In this document: positions 22,887 to 34,700 of the stretch, piece after piece
Layout of the letters: each line of letters starts with the position of its first letter
Numbering within the stretch: the stretch's first letter is position 1
From: Catonia carolina
Lineage: Eukaryota; Arthropoda; Insecta; Hemiptera; Achilidae
DNA: 64,000 nt
Direction of reading: 5' to 3'
NCBI GenBank assembly: GCA_035578175.1
Contig: JAQMRL010000001.1
Coordinates: 46,957,553 to 47,021,552, forward strand
The notes under the pieces: model-generated
The model's input: only the letters and a program-made list of their open reading frames with translations
What the model was told of the DNA's origin: nothing
Database searches by the model: none
Position numbers and translations under genes: made by a program

Positions 22887-23365
22887 TTTTAGGACCAAAG
22901 CGTATGTAATCATAGAGGTAGAAAATTAAAGAAACCTACAACTTTTGTTTTAAGAATTTTCTTTCTACAACGTTCAGTATAGCGTCAATTAGTGATTTTC
23001 TGTATTTTGCACGTTCAAATCAAAATTTTACTCTGAAAATGGGATTTGTTTTAGATTACGGCCCTAGTACGCATTTTACGACAAAAGTGTATAGTATAAA
23101 TAATGTTACCTATAGAAAATTTAAAAAAATTGAAAACTTTTAGCTCAAGTATTCTTTTCTACAGAACCTACTATAGCGTCAGTCAATTAGTGATTTTCCG
23201 TACTTTAAGTCCTACAGAGGTTGATTTTCATTTATTTTTATTTACTCATGATTAACATTGGGTCATGTTTTTCATTTTACATTGTTTATTCATGATTAAA
23301 TGTGGGTTGTGTGGGTCATTGGCTAGAGGAAGCCGTGTGAGTATTTTACACCAAATTTTTAAGTA
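22887..23365 (-). repeat. DR-A dispersed repeat, 5' half of the split copy
   Basis: On the minus strand from 23362 this reads TTGGTGTAAAATACTCACAC, ATCATGAGT.AAT, ACAGAAAATCACTAATTGACGC, CACTTTTGTCGTAAAATGCG, GGGCCGTAATCT and AAAAGTTGTAGGTTT, matching 55790-56240 in order. It ends at CCTAAAA (22887) against the 5' end of the Helitron-like insertion. It also contains an internal near-duplication: the ACAGAAAATC.CTAATT/GTCAATTAGTGATTTTC block appears twice, as in the other copies. Confidence 0.8.
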
Positions 23366-24137
23366 ACAAGTTTCTTAAAAATTTATGTTCGCTATAATTT
23401 GTAGTATGTTTTCTTCTCCATGTACCAGGCACTTGTTAATTTAGCACTCTCTATTAAATCTACTTTTGCCTTGAAAACTGATTTATCCTAATAAATTCTA
23501 AAAAATTGTAATAATTAGACAATATTTTACCTTGTCCACTCACTGCCCTGATAAATAATTTTTATTATTTTAGTAACTCTCCACTGTGGAGTAGACGTGT
23601 AGCATTTGTAACAGAGGTAAGTGAAGAACAGTTAGCCGGTTGATGATGACGTAACATTGTACGTTGTACTGTTGGCTTTCTCTCCTTCTCTCTCACCCCC
23701 TTACACGCACACATACACACAAACACGCACATGCACACCGCATACACAACGAAGGAACCAATTCCCTCTCTGGTGAGTACCTCTCATAGGCAATAACAGA
23801 GCAACCTACACCGCGCCTCAATTACACTTAAAATCCAAAACATAATTTACACCCCAACCCCAACAAGTGATGATGCCACCAAATCAAATTCTTGACTGAA
23901 CGAAACGACTCTGTTTCCTACTAGTTTATGTTGAAGTTAAAATTTTCTAACCATAATGGTTCATAATTTTTAAACGATAAATAGGACAATTTTCATTCAT
24001 ACTCAGGTTCAGTTTTTGGAAATAGAAATAAAACGTTTTAAAATTGATAATTAACTCATACAATTTTTAATACATATTAAAGTAGTAGGAAGATAATTAT
24101 TAGACAATAATACGAGTTAATCATATTTTAGAAATGG
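23366..24137. other. Non-genic DNA with a CA-rich patch
   Basis: A CA-rich imperfect microsatellite (ACAC/CGCAC/CATACAC) occupies about 23697-23748. The rest is unassigned. A 60-codon minus-strand frame over the CA patch is low-complexity and not accepted as a gene. Confidence 0.55.
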
Positions 24138-24625
24138 GTTTTTGCAAAAATACATATTAAGGCTGCAATCTTTGAAACCATAATTTATATTTCCACGAGA
24201 ACACAGCATCCCCAAGAATTTCAGCAGACATGCCGCTTACCCTAATCTGTGGAACACATAGGTCTATAATGTATTAAATGAGGCGATTTAAAAAGAAACT
24301 TAGGAAACGTTTTTGAGAAAATCGCAAAAAGTTAAAAATCGCACGAACGAATAATTACTTTCGATTGACTGATTTTTGATGAAAATATTTGTGTCGGGTC
24401 CTCTCGAAATACCTAACTTAAGTTCTAAGTTTTAACTTCATACGTTATTCGGTTCTTGAGATATTTTGTTTAAAAACATAGGCACATCATTAAAAACATG
24501 TTATTTGGATTCAGGGTTTCTGAAAACATGTATTTCCAGTGAAAATTCGATTTCGAAAAGTAGATATGAAAACTACAATACTTCCCTTCCCAGTACATTC
24601 ATATACGGGAAGAGAAAGTAAAAAC
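24138..24625 (+). repeat. DR-A dispersed repeat, 3' half only
   Basis: Corresponds to the second half of the 55785-56740 copy. It begins CATATTAAGGCTGCAATCTT and continues AAGAATTTCAGCAGACATGC, GAGGCGATTT, GAGAAAATCGCAAAAAGT, GTGTCGGGTCC, GTTCTTGAGATATTTTGT, GGATTCAGGG and GGGAAGAGAAAGTAAAAAC at the end. The 5' half is absent, so this copy is truncated near the internal block where the Helitron-like insertion sits in the split copy. Confidence 0.8.
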
Positions 24626-24689
24626 TACCAAATATTTTTCAACTGAATGAAAATTTGTTTTATAGGTTAGAAATAGCAGCTGATTATCT

Positions 24690-24990
24690 ATGTAATTCAA
24701 TTTAGAAAACAATGAACACTTAAATTAAAAGAACAAAGCTATTGCCCACTACCTTCAAAGTTGCTTAACATTTCCTCCTTTTGATTTAAAGCATCTAATG
24801 GTCTAGTGCGAATCATAACGGCGGAGTATTATGAACGAATTTCAGCAGGTTCTATTATTTAGCTCGTTAGATCGTTTAGTGTAGCAATTCGTATTAAATA
24901 AACTATTTTTTTCATTCAATCCCACTGGAAAAAGTCTGATGGCGTGAGGATAGGAGATCGTTTTGTAATTCACTTTTGAATCACTTTGTA
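24690..24990 (-). mobile_element. IS630/Tc1/mariner-type transposase C-terminus (DUF4817-like), broken
   Basis: On the minus strand from about 24975: RSPILTPSDFFQWD, a stop, then MKKIVYLIRIATLNDLTS, a stop, IIEPAEIRS and further decayed sequence ending about LNQKEEMLSNFEGSGQ. It matches the third-aspartate region of IS630/Tc1/mariner-like transposases often annotated with an N-terminal DUF4817 domain (usual form RSPDLTPLDFFLWGYLK..VY....T...L+.RI...). The aspartate in SDFF is kept; SPD has become SPI. No ends or inverted repeats identified. DUF4817 itself is not in view, so the lineage name rests on family knowledge. Confidence 0.7.
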
Positions 24991-25826
24991 CATAAAGAAA
25001 ATTATTAGAGAGCTCTTTACCAGTATATAATTGTTATTTCTTTGACAATATAAATGTATTGAAGTGGAATAGTTATTTAAGTAAATCAAATACTTGTTAT
25101 TTAATAATTAACAGATATTAATTGTACTTTTATTAGTGCTTATTTATAAAGACATCAGTACTTAATTAATATTCCAGATATTAGATTTTCTATTTACAGT
25201 AAAATACCTTTAATATCTTGTCTTTTCTACTGTAGAAAGAGCTTGATGTATGTATATATGTGCATATAATGCATGTCTTTATCGTTAAGTACACATTAAG
25301 TATCTCAGTGACTCTAAAAAGCCAAATGTGTAAGAGTCTTATGATTATATTACTTACATAACATAATTTAGTTAAACGTAAACGAATGTGTAAGTAAGTT
25401 AAGTGTGTAAAGTGTAATGTAAAAGCGTCTATACACAGTATATCGTTCAATATAATAAAGATGGAATCCTTCCCTTTAAGTACCCTTTTCCCCGTTATAG
25501 AATTTTGTAGTATCTCGATCTATCCTCTGCAGTACTGTAATCACTTTATATTGCTGCAATTAAATGTTCGGTGTATCACTTGTTCATTATTTATTGATGT
25601 GTGTGTAGATGTATTAAGTATTAATTACTCAAAGTATATTATGTAATATGACGACAGATTATTATTATTTGTTCTATAACGGCTCTTCAAAATTTTACCG
25701 TTATCTTATTTTTAAACGTTTTCATATTAGATAAAAATTGTCTTTCCTTTTTCGCTTTATTTTTGGTTGAACTGTATAATTTCGCTTGAGCAATTTAAAA
25801 TTTTAAAATTCATTTAAAATTTTTAG
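24991..25826. other. A+T-rich non-genic DNA
   Basis: No feature recognised. An 86-codon minus-strand frame (25450-25190) and a 61-codon plus-strand frame (25461-25646) have no domain or coding signature that I can see. Confidence 0.5.
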
Positions 25827-26009
25827 GTATCAGACAGTGATACCGAGATTACGTGCGTGGTGCGGTGCGTTAGTCCCCGAGGGGAGACAAAAACGAAATC
25901 TAGGAAGGACCCCGCAGGACCCTCCTCCAGAGCAGTGGACTGTATGCGATGCGTGTTCTGCTGCGCATCTTGTGCACTTTTTATTTGGTTGGCGTACCCG
26001 GAATGCGAT
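25827..26009 (+). CDS. Candidate internal host exon, 61 codons, Cys-rich membrane-segment-like
   Basis: The most gene-like block in the window. TTTTTAG precedes 25827 (acceptor) and GTAAAG follows 26009 (donor), enclosing exactly 61 codons in one frame (phase 0 at both ends). The peptide starts VSDSDTEITCVVRCVSPRG, continues as a basic/Ser-Pro linker (KTKSRKDPAGPSSRAVD) and ends with CMRCVFCCASCALFIWLAYP then ECD. The Cys-rich hydrophobic run could be a single membrane segment or a palmitoylated anchor. Base composition is clearly G+C-richer than the flanks, and third positions look mixed rather than A/T-only. I do not recognise the protein and propose no function. No partner exons are visible; they may lie outside the window, or this may be a repeat fragment or chance. 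If the donor is not used, the frame runs on to a stop at 26073-26075. Confidence 0.35.
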
Positions 26010-26683
26010 GTAAAGAAATACAAAATGAAGCAGCCTCTTACCTCCTTTTCCAGCGTGATTAGTACTCGTGATTAGTGGGGGGGGGGGGGTAAAAGGGGAA
26101 AGACAGGAATAAGGGGAATGGGTATATCCACTACACTGCTGTCTTCTTCCAAAAAGCGATTTCTTCACAGGAAATTTTACAAATTGTAGCCGTGTTCCGG
26201 GGTGCGTAAAGGCGATGCGGTTATTAAAGCAGACGAACTGACTGTCTGTTTATGAAGGATCTGAGGTCAGCGGTTACAATACAAGCGACAGTGACGCCCT
26301 TAACCCCTCAATTATAATTTAAATTGTGGCGCTACCTGACAGTAGTTTAGAACATCTTCTGTTTAACTCGGAGACGTGGAAGATGACAAAGAGGGATAGG
26401 TAGACAGAAGATAAATGCAGTGGATATTGAATAGGTACGTAGAAGTTGTAAAATCTCTAGGATGGCGCAAATAAAAAAAATTAGAAAAGAGAGATCATAG
26501 GAAAAATAAGCACGACTATAGGAGGAAGTGAAAGAAAACATCCGAAATGGTTGGGGTACGCACTGAAGAATGGAGATTGAAAGATGGACAACGAAATAAT
26601 AAATTGGGATCTACCAGAGTGAAAAATACGTGATAGGACTCTGGAATCATGCTGTGGTTAATTGTGTCGTGACATATAGATTT
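26010..26683. other. Unassigned DNA with a G13 run
   Basis: A run of 13 G residues lies at 26077-26089. The following G+C-richer stretch to about 26330 and the purine-rich stretch at 26340-26660 have no readable domain. The latter may be a frame-scrambled upstream part of the LINE tail that starts at 26684, but I cannot align it. Confidence 0.4.
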
Positions 26684-26920
26684 AGAGTACTTTGCCCACG
26701 TGATGAGAAATCCGAAATATGGAATGCTGCATGTGATCATCCAGGGGAAGATAGAGGGGACGCGCGGCCCCGGACGTAGGAGAACGTCCTGGCTTAGGAA
26801 CCTTCGCCAGTGGTACGGGGTGAGCACCACGACACTATTTCGGTTGGCTGTGGACAGAGTGAAGGCCATGCGATTGATCGCCAATGTTCTAGGAGGACAC
26901 GGCACTTAAAGAAGAAGATA
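26684..26920 (+). mobile_element. LINE tail (RT C-terminus), open frame with natural stop
   Basis: One continuous frame reads YFAHVMRNPKYGMLHVIIQG, then KIEGTRGPGRRRTSWLRNLR, then QWYGVSTTTLFRLAVDRVKA and NVLGGHGT with TAA at 26907-26909, followed by AAGAAGAAG as in many relatives. This is the canonical C-terminus of an arthropod LINE reverse transcriptase (Y..HV.RN.KY.LL..I+QGKI.G+RG.GRR+.SWL+NLR.W.G). It is the best-preserved tail of this lineage here, with no stop in about 75 codons. Only the tail is present, so it is 5'-truncated and inactive. A long minus-strand frame over the same bases is its shadow. Confidence 0.88.
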
Positions 26921-29654
26921 TAGGCCTACACCAGGAATTTGAGTGAGGAGGACAGGGTGGATAAAAAGGAATGGCATATGGGTTGCGAAAGACGTCCAGA
27001 GCTGTAACAAACTCGCAAAAAAATAAATATCAGTTATGTTAGTTAATAAGGTTGCATTTTCGGGGATCCTAAAGATTTTTCCACTACTGCATTGTAAAAA
27101 CTATTGTTTTTCCGTCTTCCTGGTCACCCTCTCTAAGATTCCTTGCTAACATACGGCCTTGGACTCCTTGTATCAATGTTTTCCGAGAACGATAACTCTT
27201 CTCCTTTCATTTTCGGGATGAAAAAGGATTGCTTCTTGAAGCCATCTTCCGCACTCCAAACCCAGGACCCCCGTGAAGCCGAGCAAACCAGTGTAAAGTC
27301 GGGTAATCAACCCCAGTAGGAAGCTACTAGGTTGGTGAGTTGATTTGTGTTGAGGGCTGGAGATTTAACTTTGATTAATTTTTGTAACGTGGAGTCTGAG
27401 GACGTCGTGTCCTTAGTAGGAGGGAGAACATGAAGTAGGTAAGGAATGTAAGCTTAGAACTAACCACCATAAAGCAGCCCCTCTATCGAGACAAGGTGCT
27501 GCAGGCCAACCAATTGAGCATTTGAGTTTTTTATGTTTTAAAATCGTAAAAATCAGTTATGTTAGTGAATGTTATTAATTTTTCGCTATCCTTTTTTTTT
27601 ATGAAGGATCATCATCATCATCAGCTCATTTGTTATTGTAAAGCAATTTAAAAGCCAAAATGTATGATAATATAGTTTCTTTTTAATTTTTCATTTCAAT
27701 TTCACAACTGTTACTACAACCAGTGAAACAAGTAATAAAATTACAAAAATAATAACTCTAAATTACTAACAGGAAAGCACCACTTACTAGCAGTGTTCAA
27801 AGAAAGATAAATTAATTATTTTACATTTAATAATAAATGAATGATTTAAGGACTATAACTTGTTCCTACTCTAGCGTCGGATTCAGCCTTCGCTGTAAAT
27901 TTCCTGGCAAATGATTAAACTTATTTTATAACCAGTAGATTTTCGTTTGAGTTTAATTTATCTTTAAATCACTGATAAATCTTAAAAGAGTTTTCGTTCA
28001 AAGTAAGGGTCATGGAAGTCGTCGTGTAAAGTTTTGTTTGATACGAAATGTGGAGCGTTAGTAATTAACCTTACAAAAATTTATATTGAAATCTTTGGAC
28101 GTGTGTTTTGTAACGGAATTTGTTTGCTGAGCCATCACATTGCTACACTTCCAAATTGGTTTCAGTAATGTTAGTAATTTAGAAGTTAATGATACATAAG
28201 GTAGACTTCTTTCTAGAAGTCTGTACAGCTGCTCTGTTATTTATAATAAAGTTAAAAATAAAATAAAATAACTCAGTCAGGTTTTGACCAATGATAGGCT
28301 ACTTTTTTATTTCATTTATTATTCATCCAATAAAATCTCCTGTTATGATTTTAATTCATTCGCTAATGTGCTTACAGAATTAATTAACTGTGGTAAACTA
28401 CTTGCAGAATATATTCAACTGAACTTAGAGATACTGTAAGGAAAATTTTGTGTTAAAGAACTAAGTTCTCATTAAGGATATCTTAAAAGAAAACGTTTAT
28501 ATGAATAGTAATACTTTTTTTTATTAAAAAAGTTTTTAAATTTTTTTCATTTTATAAGAACTTCATATTTTAATTGCTATCTTCATTTTGTATTTCTCCT
28601 CTTTAAGTAGTTTTCATTTTAATGAAAGTCTGCATTTATATAAAATAATACAAGCAAAAACCACTTGTGGAAAATTTAAAGTGTGAAGTGTCAACAACAA
28701 ATAATAACCAACCGATAAGTTAACTATTAAACACTTCAAATTGTGATATTTAAATAGGTCGTTCATTCGTTCGTATTTATTTACAGTTAACATGTAAATA
28801 AACGAACGACAGAGTTTTAATGAGAATTCAATGTTACTTTATAAACGATTTTAAATGAATAGGTTACAAATTGTAATTTATTTCGCCATTGATCACTAAT
28901 TTGAATAACCAGTTTATGATTTTTTTGACGTAATTGGACTTGACTGATTGTTAATCTGGAATATTATTTCTAGTTAACCGTGAAAGAAATCCGTTGTCTT
29001 TAAAAATTATTCTAGAACGGAAAATTTTTATGAAAATTAAATAAAAGCTTGTCGTTTTCAAAGTTAAATCATTTGACCGAAGTTTACTTATCTAAAAAAT
29101 TGTAGGTGATACAGAAGCACACAGTTATAATCTGGTTTTCCGGTAATAAGCTTTTGAAAGGGTTGTTACTCCATCCGGACTGAACATAAAAACGGCGTTT
29201 ACGTACGTCAAGAAGTAGTAATTTTGTAATTCTGGTTTTTCATAATTATTCAGTCTGGACAAAGTAACGCCTATTATTCAAACGCAGAATCTATTACAAT
29301 GCATTTTAAGTGCAGGTTCTGTTTGTCTAAATATAGTTTTACCGAACGTATTTTTAAAAAAATTACATGGTTGTAAATAAATTTTTCGCGGTTCTGCAAA
29401 AATTCCGGAAATGAAAACTGGTAAAAGGCGTAACAAAATATTGCGAAGTAAATAACATAATAATTGAATTAAAATTTTGATGGTGCTGCTATTGTGGCAG
29501 TGACATTGCAATGTACAGTTATTGGAAAGGTCTTTATGGTGATAGTAATTGCTTATTTAGGTGCATATTTTATTTTTTATAATCACTAATATAAAACATC
29601 GCGAAATAAGACTATAAGTGTTAACGTAATTTTCAAATTTTTGTCGTTAAATAT
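26921..29654. other. Non-genic DNA; unassigned G+C-richer block and a hairpin
   Basis: Bases 27060-27520 are less A+T-rich and look like an unidentified repeat, but I could not match them to another copy in the window or to a coding family. A bulged inverted repeat at 28768-28808 pairs CGTTCG-TA-TTTATTTAC with GTAAATAAACGAACG across a short loop. The remainder is A+T-rich with no recognised feature. Confidence 0.45.
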
Positions 29655-30080
29655 ATAATTGGCTCGTGATATAATATTGTATTGGCTCGTTGATAGGCGT
29701 TCCCAGCTTTCGATTGACAACAAACTACTTTTGTACAAATCCATGCTGAGGCCGGTTTGGACCTACCGGATTCAGTTATGGTGCACAGCATCAACTTCAA
29801 ACATCGAGATTCTGCAACGGTTTCAATCAAAAGCTCTACGGACTATACTAAATGCACCGTAGTATATTACAAACACCGATATACATCGTGATACGGACGT
29901 GCAAACGGTACGAGAAGAAATACGAAGTTTCTGTTGTAAATACATCGAACGTCCTAACAACCACGTAAATCACTTAGCACTGAATATCTTCGACAACAGC
30001 AATGATGTTCAAAGACTAAAACGTGCTACAGTACTGGATCTCCCTGGGCGATTCTTAAAGTGTGATTTTACATTGTAAAT
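29655..30080 (+). mobile_element. Jockey-like LINE tail, one stop codon in frame
   Basis: The frame reads ILYWLVDRRSQLSIDNKLLL, YKSMLRPVWTYRIQLWCTAS, NSNIEILQRFQSKALRTILN-type sequence (TSNIEILQRFQSKALRTILN here), AP, a TAG in place of the usual W, then YITNTDIHRDTDVQTVREEI and NNHVNHLALNIFDNSNDVQR, ending LKRATVLDLPGRF near 30060 with TAA at 30076. This is the C-terminal half of a Jockey-clade reverse transcriptase (..LLYK..L+P.W.YG.QLW......N...IQRFQ.K.LR.I.NAP.Y+.N...H.DL). The one in-frame stop is explained by a single TGG-to-TAG change. The 5' part is missing: a fairly young 5'-truncated copy. Confidence 0.88.
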
Positions 30081-31524
30081 AATATAATGTTAATATTCTG
30101 TAGATGACTGGTGTGTTTGAGTGTGAATGTTGTAAAATAACTGAAGGAAAATTTTTAATTATCTCCAGTAAAGTTCGGTGTTCATATATTTAGGAATCAT
30201 GTGCTTATCATTTATTATTTCTCATTTTGTTTTTTTCGTTTTAAAGGAGGTTTTGGTTATTTTTCATATTTATTTATTTAAACAAAAACACTATTTGTCT
30301 AATTTTGATTGTAAATAATAATTAAGAGCAGCATAATATGTTTTAATGTTAATTTTTTAATTACACCAGTTGGTTGCAATTTGTTCATGTTATATGAAAA
30401 AAAATATAATGTTAGTTTCATTATGTAAATTTATTCGCACTGGTCAGCTAGCTAGAACATTTTATAAACTCATTAAAATATATTTTAAAACCGGCTAAAA
30501 CCTTAGTACTTTTTATGCGTAAATTCCCATATCTTCTATTTATATCAAAATAAAAAAGAAATCAAATGACCCACAAAAAAGAAGAACAAATTTTGTTTGG
30601 TGTGTCATTCAAATTTTCCATTCATTAGTTTCTGAAATAAAGTTTTTCAAACACAATGAACTTCTTTTGTGGTAATGACTACTGCTGAAAACTCATTATA
30701 GTTTACTCAAGAACTACACGTTACGTAATTATGAAGTATGGTTTTTTTCGGAAATAATAATACTGACAAATTCCAAAAGACCTTGCCCATTTCTGTAGTA
30801 TCTCTGACATACTGTATTATTTTGTTACATATACATAAATTGCTGCTGTAATAACAGATAAAAAATTGACAACTTCTGTTAAAATTGCCACCAAGATATA
30901 CAAACATTGCATAAAACAATATGTTTAAAGGAAGACTTAAATTGTTTCTAAACAATTCTTAATAAAATTTTGTAGGATAGTGTCGCCTTGTAGTCCCGTG
31001 GAATCCTTAATTAATTGTACTAAAATGTAAGGCTGATAGTAGGGAGGTTTTGTGCTTGGAATAGTAATTAAACTTATGGAAAGAGGAAAGTTTAAGTTTT
31101 CACGCCAAAAAGGCCGGCTATGCCTATACATAAAACACTTTGTAGTCGGATTCCCTCGACCCACACCAATGAATATGACCCATCACCCCAACGCTTCCCA
31201 TAAGTCATTTGGGATAGGCAATATTACCTAACATTAGCAGTCGGAGACCCTGTACCCGGCTACTGCCGCTTCTGTTATTCACATCAATAAATTGTTCGGG
31301 TCAGTGTGTTGGAAAATGAGAGAGATGGGAGAGGATAGAAGTATTGAGGTAATCTGGGCCTTTTGTTGTGGTTGCAACGTATTAAAACCTATAACATAAA
31401 AATCCTCGTTATTGATCTATCTGTTAATATGTAACCACATTTTTTTTTATTTTGTAAAACAGTTTTATGAAATGTTATGAACATTTTACGATGTTCATTC
31501 TAATACTAAAAATTTAATTTTATC
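30081..31524. other. A+T-rich non-genic DNA
   Basis: No recognised feature. The first part may be the 3' untranslated region of the Jockey-like tail, with no boundary visible. Minus-strand frames of 75 and 82 codons (30707-31164) have no domain. Confidence 0.5.
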
Positions 31525-31790
31525 TTCTCCTTCTGTAGCCTTTTGTGTTGTCCAACTCTGAACATAGGCCTCCCCCAGATTTTTCAAACCATTTCAGCCC
31601 TAGGCTGCTGTCTTCTAGAGCAGTCCTTTGATTTTTAAGGTATATATAATTTTGGGAGACAGTTTGCACTAAAAAACGAGGCCTGCCAGGCGTAGTGGTT
31701 AGTTTGCTTTTAGCCCTCATTGTGGGAACAACCATTGTTTGCAGCCGTCCCCTTTGAATCAAATCACAGATAAAGTTACATCACTAAAAG
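31525..31790 (-). mobile_element. RTE-like LINE tail (RT C-terminus), frameshifted
   Basis: On the minus strand the order is RAKSKLTTTPGRPRF (G+..GRPR.RW motif, around 31720-31690), a stretch with tryptophans lost, then in a shifted frame NGLKNLGEAYVQSWTTQKA (31600-31545) and a short poly-basic end. LGEAYVQ.W is the hallmark end of the RTE-like endonuclease-reverse transcriptase family. Its DNA form includes CATAGGCCTCCCCCAGATTT, very common in insect repeats of this kind. A continuous 80-codon minus-strand frame spans it but mixes true and shifted frames. Confidence 0.82.
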
Positions 31791-34700
31791 TAAAAATAAA
31801 ATTTATGTCTTACAATTTGAAATAGCAGAGAAATAGTTATTTAAATACTTTTAAACAATTTTTCAATTACCAACAATAAAATCACAAAACTACAGTTTCC
31901 TACAAAGTACACTAAACTAATGCTTTATTTAACAATAAGTTGTAACAATTTCTAACAACTGTGCTTGTAACAGTAATAAAAATGTTTAAACGAACTAATG
32001 GTTATTGTCTGGAAAGCATTAAACTTGCATTGAACTGTTTCTATAAATTAGTCAGGCGACTATGTGATGGCAAATAGATTTTAAATGGCTAATGACCTTT
32101 GCACTGGATATCAGACGGGTTTCTTTAATTACCTCTCAAAAAATGACCGATTTAATTATTAATTTAACTTGAAACATTATTAATCTATTCTAGGTTATAA
32201 GTATAGATTAATTTATTTTATTTAGTTTGGAGTCCTATTTGATATTTCCGAATCTAGTGGAAAATAAAATATTATGCACAGAGTTAAGGTAAGTTCCCTT
32301 CTTTAAATAAAAACTTGTAAAAGCATCAACTCTAATTCGTTGTACGCTCTCATTTGCAAGCACTATTTACTAAAAACTTCTAAGTATCTACATCCAATTT
32401 TAATGTTATGCAACTCAGTGCTCTAAATTTTTTATGATGATATATATATATATATTCTAATGTCATAATAAGTTAACGCACGATAATACAGATATTTTGT
32501 GCAAATAAATAGGTTTTTTAAGTTAAATTGTATTTTAAAACATTATGCGATCAGATTCAAAAGTTTTAACTATTAAAACTGAAATAAAAGTCCCTTTAAC
32601 GTCTGGATAATAGAAATAAATAAATTTCATTAATAGTGCCTTAGTAAGTGTAGCGAATGTGTCTGCTAAGTGAATTGTCTGAAATTCGACATTTGGGTAG
32701 GGTCTGAATATTTTAACTAGTCAACCCAAACAGACCTAATTTTTATTTTCTATATTAACTTTTTTCAACTTAAATTCTTGCAATCATTTTGGACATATGG
32801 CATTAAACTTTTTAGTACAACATAAGAGAGTAATCTAAAACCAGTACAGGCATAAAAAGTGAAAATCTCGAGACTTAATACAAAACAATTTAAAACTTTC
32901 TATCGTAAAAGAACTAGGCGTTTAATTCTATAGTAAACTTTAAAATCAATTAAATAATCACACCACTCAATTACCTGTGATCTAACTAATAGAAACTACT
33001 TAACAGTACGACATTCAAAACAGAACTTTGGAACGCATATATTTTGTTGTAAGAAATTGAATAAACATTCTTAGCTTCTACTGGAGAAATTATAACTAGG
33101 TACCCCATTTCCTTGCATTGAAATTTCCCACAAATCGTTGAGGTATATTACATACGGAAAAATTGTGCCCCTCCGTGTACAGTACTGAACCAAAATGACA
33201 AACAAACGTTCGCGTTAACAGTTTGGTAACTAGGGAGACTTCTATGAGATGACTAAAATTATGCTTATTTTCTAATTTTAACGACGAAAAATTATTAACA
33301 TTACTTTAATAGATATTTGATCACAAAATTACCATAAATATAGCTCAGAATGTTTCAGTTTTATTGAAAGTTGATAGCTGCTTTGATTACCTACCCTACG
33401 GCATGGCTTATAACCATTAATAGGTAAGCCTCCACCACGGGTGGTGGCTCTATCCCAGAATTAATCGTTATTTTTAACATAATTTTCTTTTTACGTAGGT
33501 AATTCTTTTATACCAACTTGTAAATAAAACGGAACTTACTAGGTAAATTACACAAAAACATTTCCGGTTCATTAGCTGAAAATTAAAACAAACTAGACTT
33601 TTACTTGTACGATATTAATTATGTTATAAATCAAACAAACAGACAAATTTGGAAATTTAAACAGACTGATGAACTCAAAATGTGTTTATGGTATTCATGA
33701 AATTAATTACAAAAAAAATCTTTAAAAAACGTTTGTTACCTTTACAAAAGTATCTAAATATATTAGTTAATCTTCATGCGGAACTAATAATTTTAATAGA
33801 AATATAATCAATTTTCTGAATTTTGTAAAATAATGCAATGAAATGTTTTTAATAAGTCGTACCCTATACCCGTCCGTTATAAAGAGCACTTATTTTTTTT
33901 AATTACATGATTTACAGATAGACAAAACAATAAAGTATTTTAATAAAACATTTTTTTGCACATGTACATTACTCTTATTTTGAGTTCAGTAATTACGTTG
34001 ATATTTTATTTTATTTTCTGTTGAAATACACGATTAATGTTGTAGTTTAGCTGGTGGCTACCGGCATCCTTCGTTGTTAAAATGAAAGTCTAATTTCAAC
34101 GCTAATGCTGATGTAAATCATTAAAAATATTTCGTGTTTTTTTGCGATTAATGTTTTTCAAATAGGTTTTTAATTAAGGTAATTATTATAAAAATTAAAA
34201 TGAATTATTTTTGAAATACATCATTTTGCGGAGTTTTATTTTTTAATATAAAATATTTAACAGTTAATTAAGTGTTAAGTATAAAACATGTACATTTTTT
34301 ATGTACTCATGGGAATGCATACACATTAGTGTAATAAAATTATGAAAACGTGTTAAAAACTATTGGTTTTTTTAAAAATAATCATCTTCTATTCTGATGA
34401 AGATATTAGCATATATTTATAAAATAAATATATTACTCTATATTTATCTTTATAAAGCAAAGATTTGGAAAGAGGAGAACAAAACCGTGTTTGTCGTCAT
34501 GTTCCTGTATACGGTACGATACGATTTTACTCTTGGGTCGCACACCGAATGAGGTGATATGAACTTGCAAGCGACGTGAAGCCATGGGATTTCAGTCGAG
34601 TTGTATTGGTAGAGGGAGTGAAGGTAAATCAAATTTTGCCGCACAATTTGAATTTGTTACCTTCCTTTCCTTCTTTCGTATTCGTGTTGACCAAGTAAAA

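Noticed and set aside
26516..26905. Minus-strand frame of 129 codons
   Set aside because: Antisense to the LINE tail at 26684-26920, whose plus-strand frame matches a known family.
31675..31790. tRNA-derived SINE, from a GGCGTAGTGGTTAG A-box-like match
   Set aside because: The minus-strand translation gives a GRPRF...LGEAYVQ.W tail of an RTE-like LINE across the same bases, which explains them better; the B box is poor.
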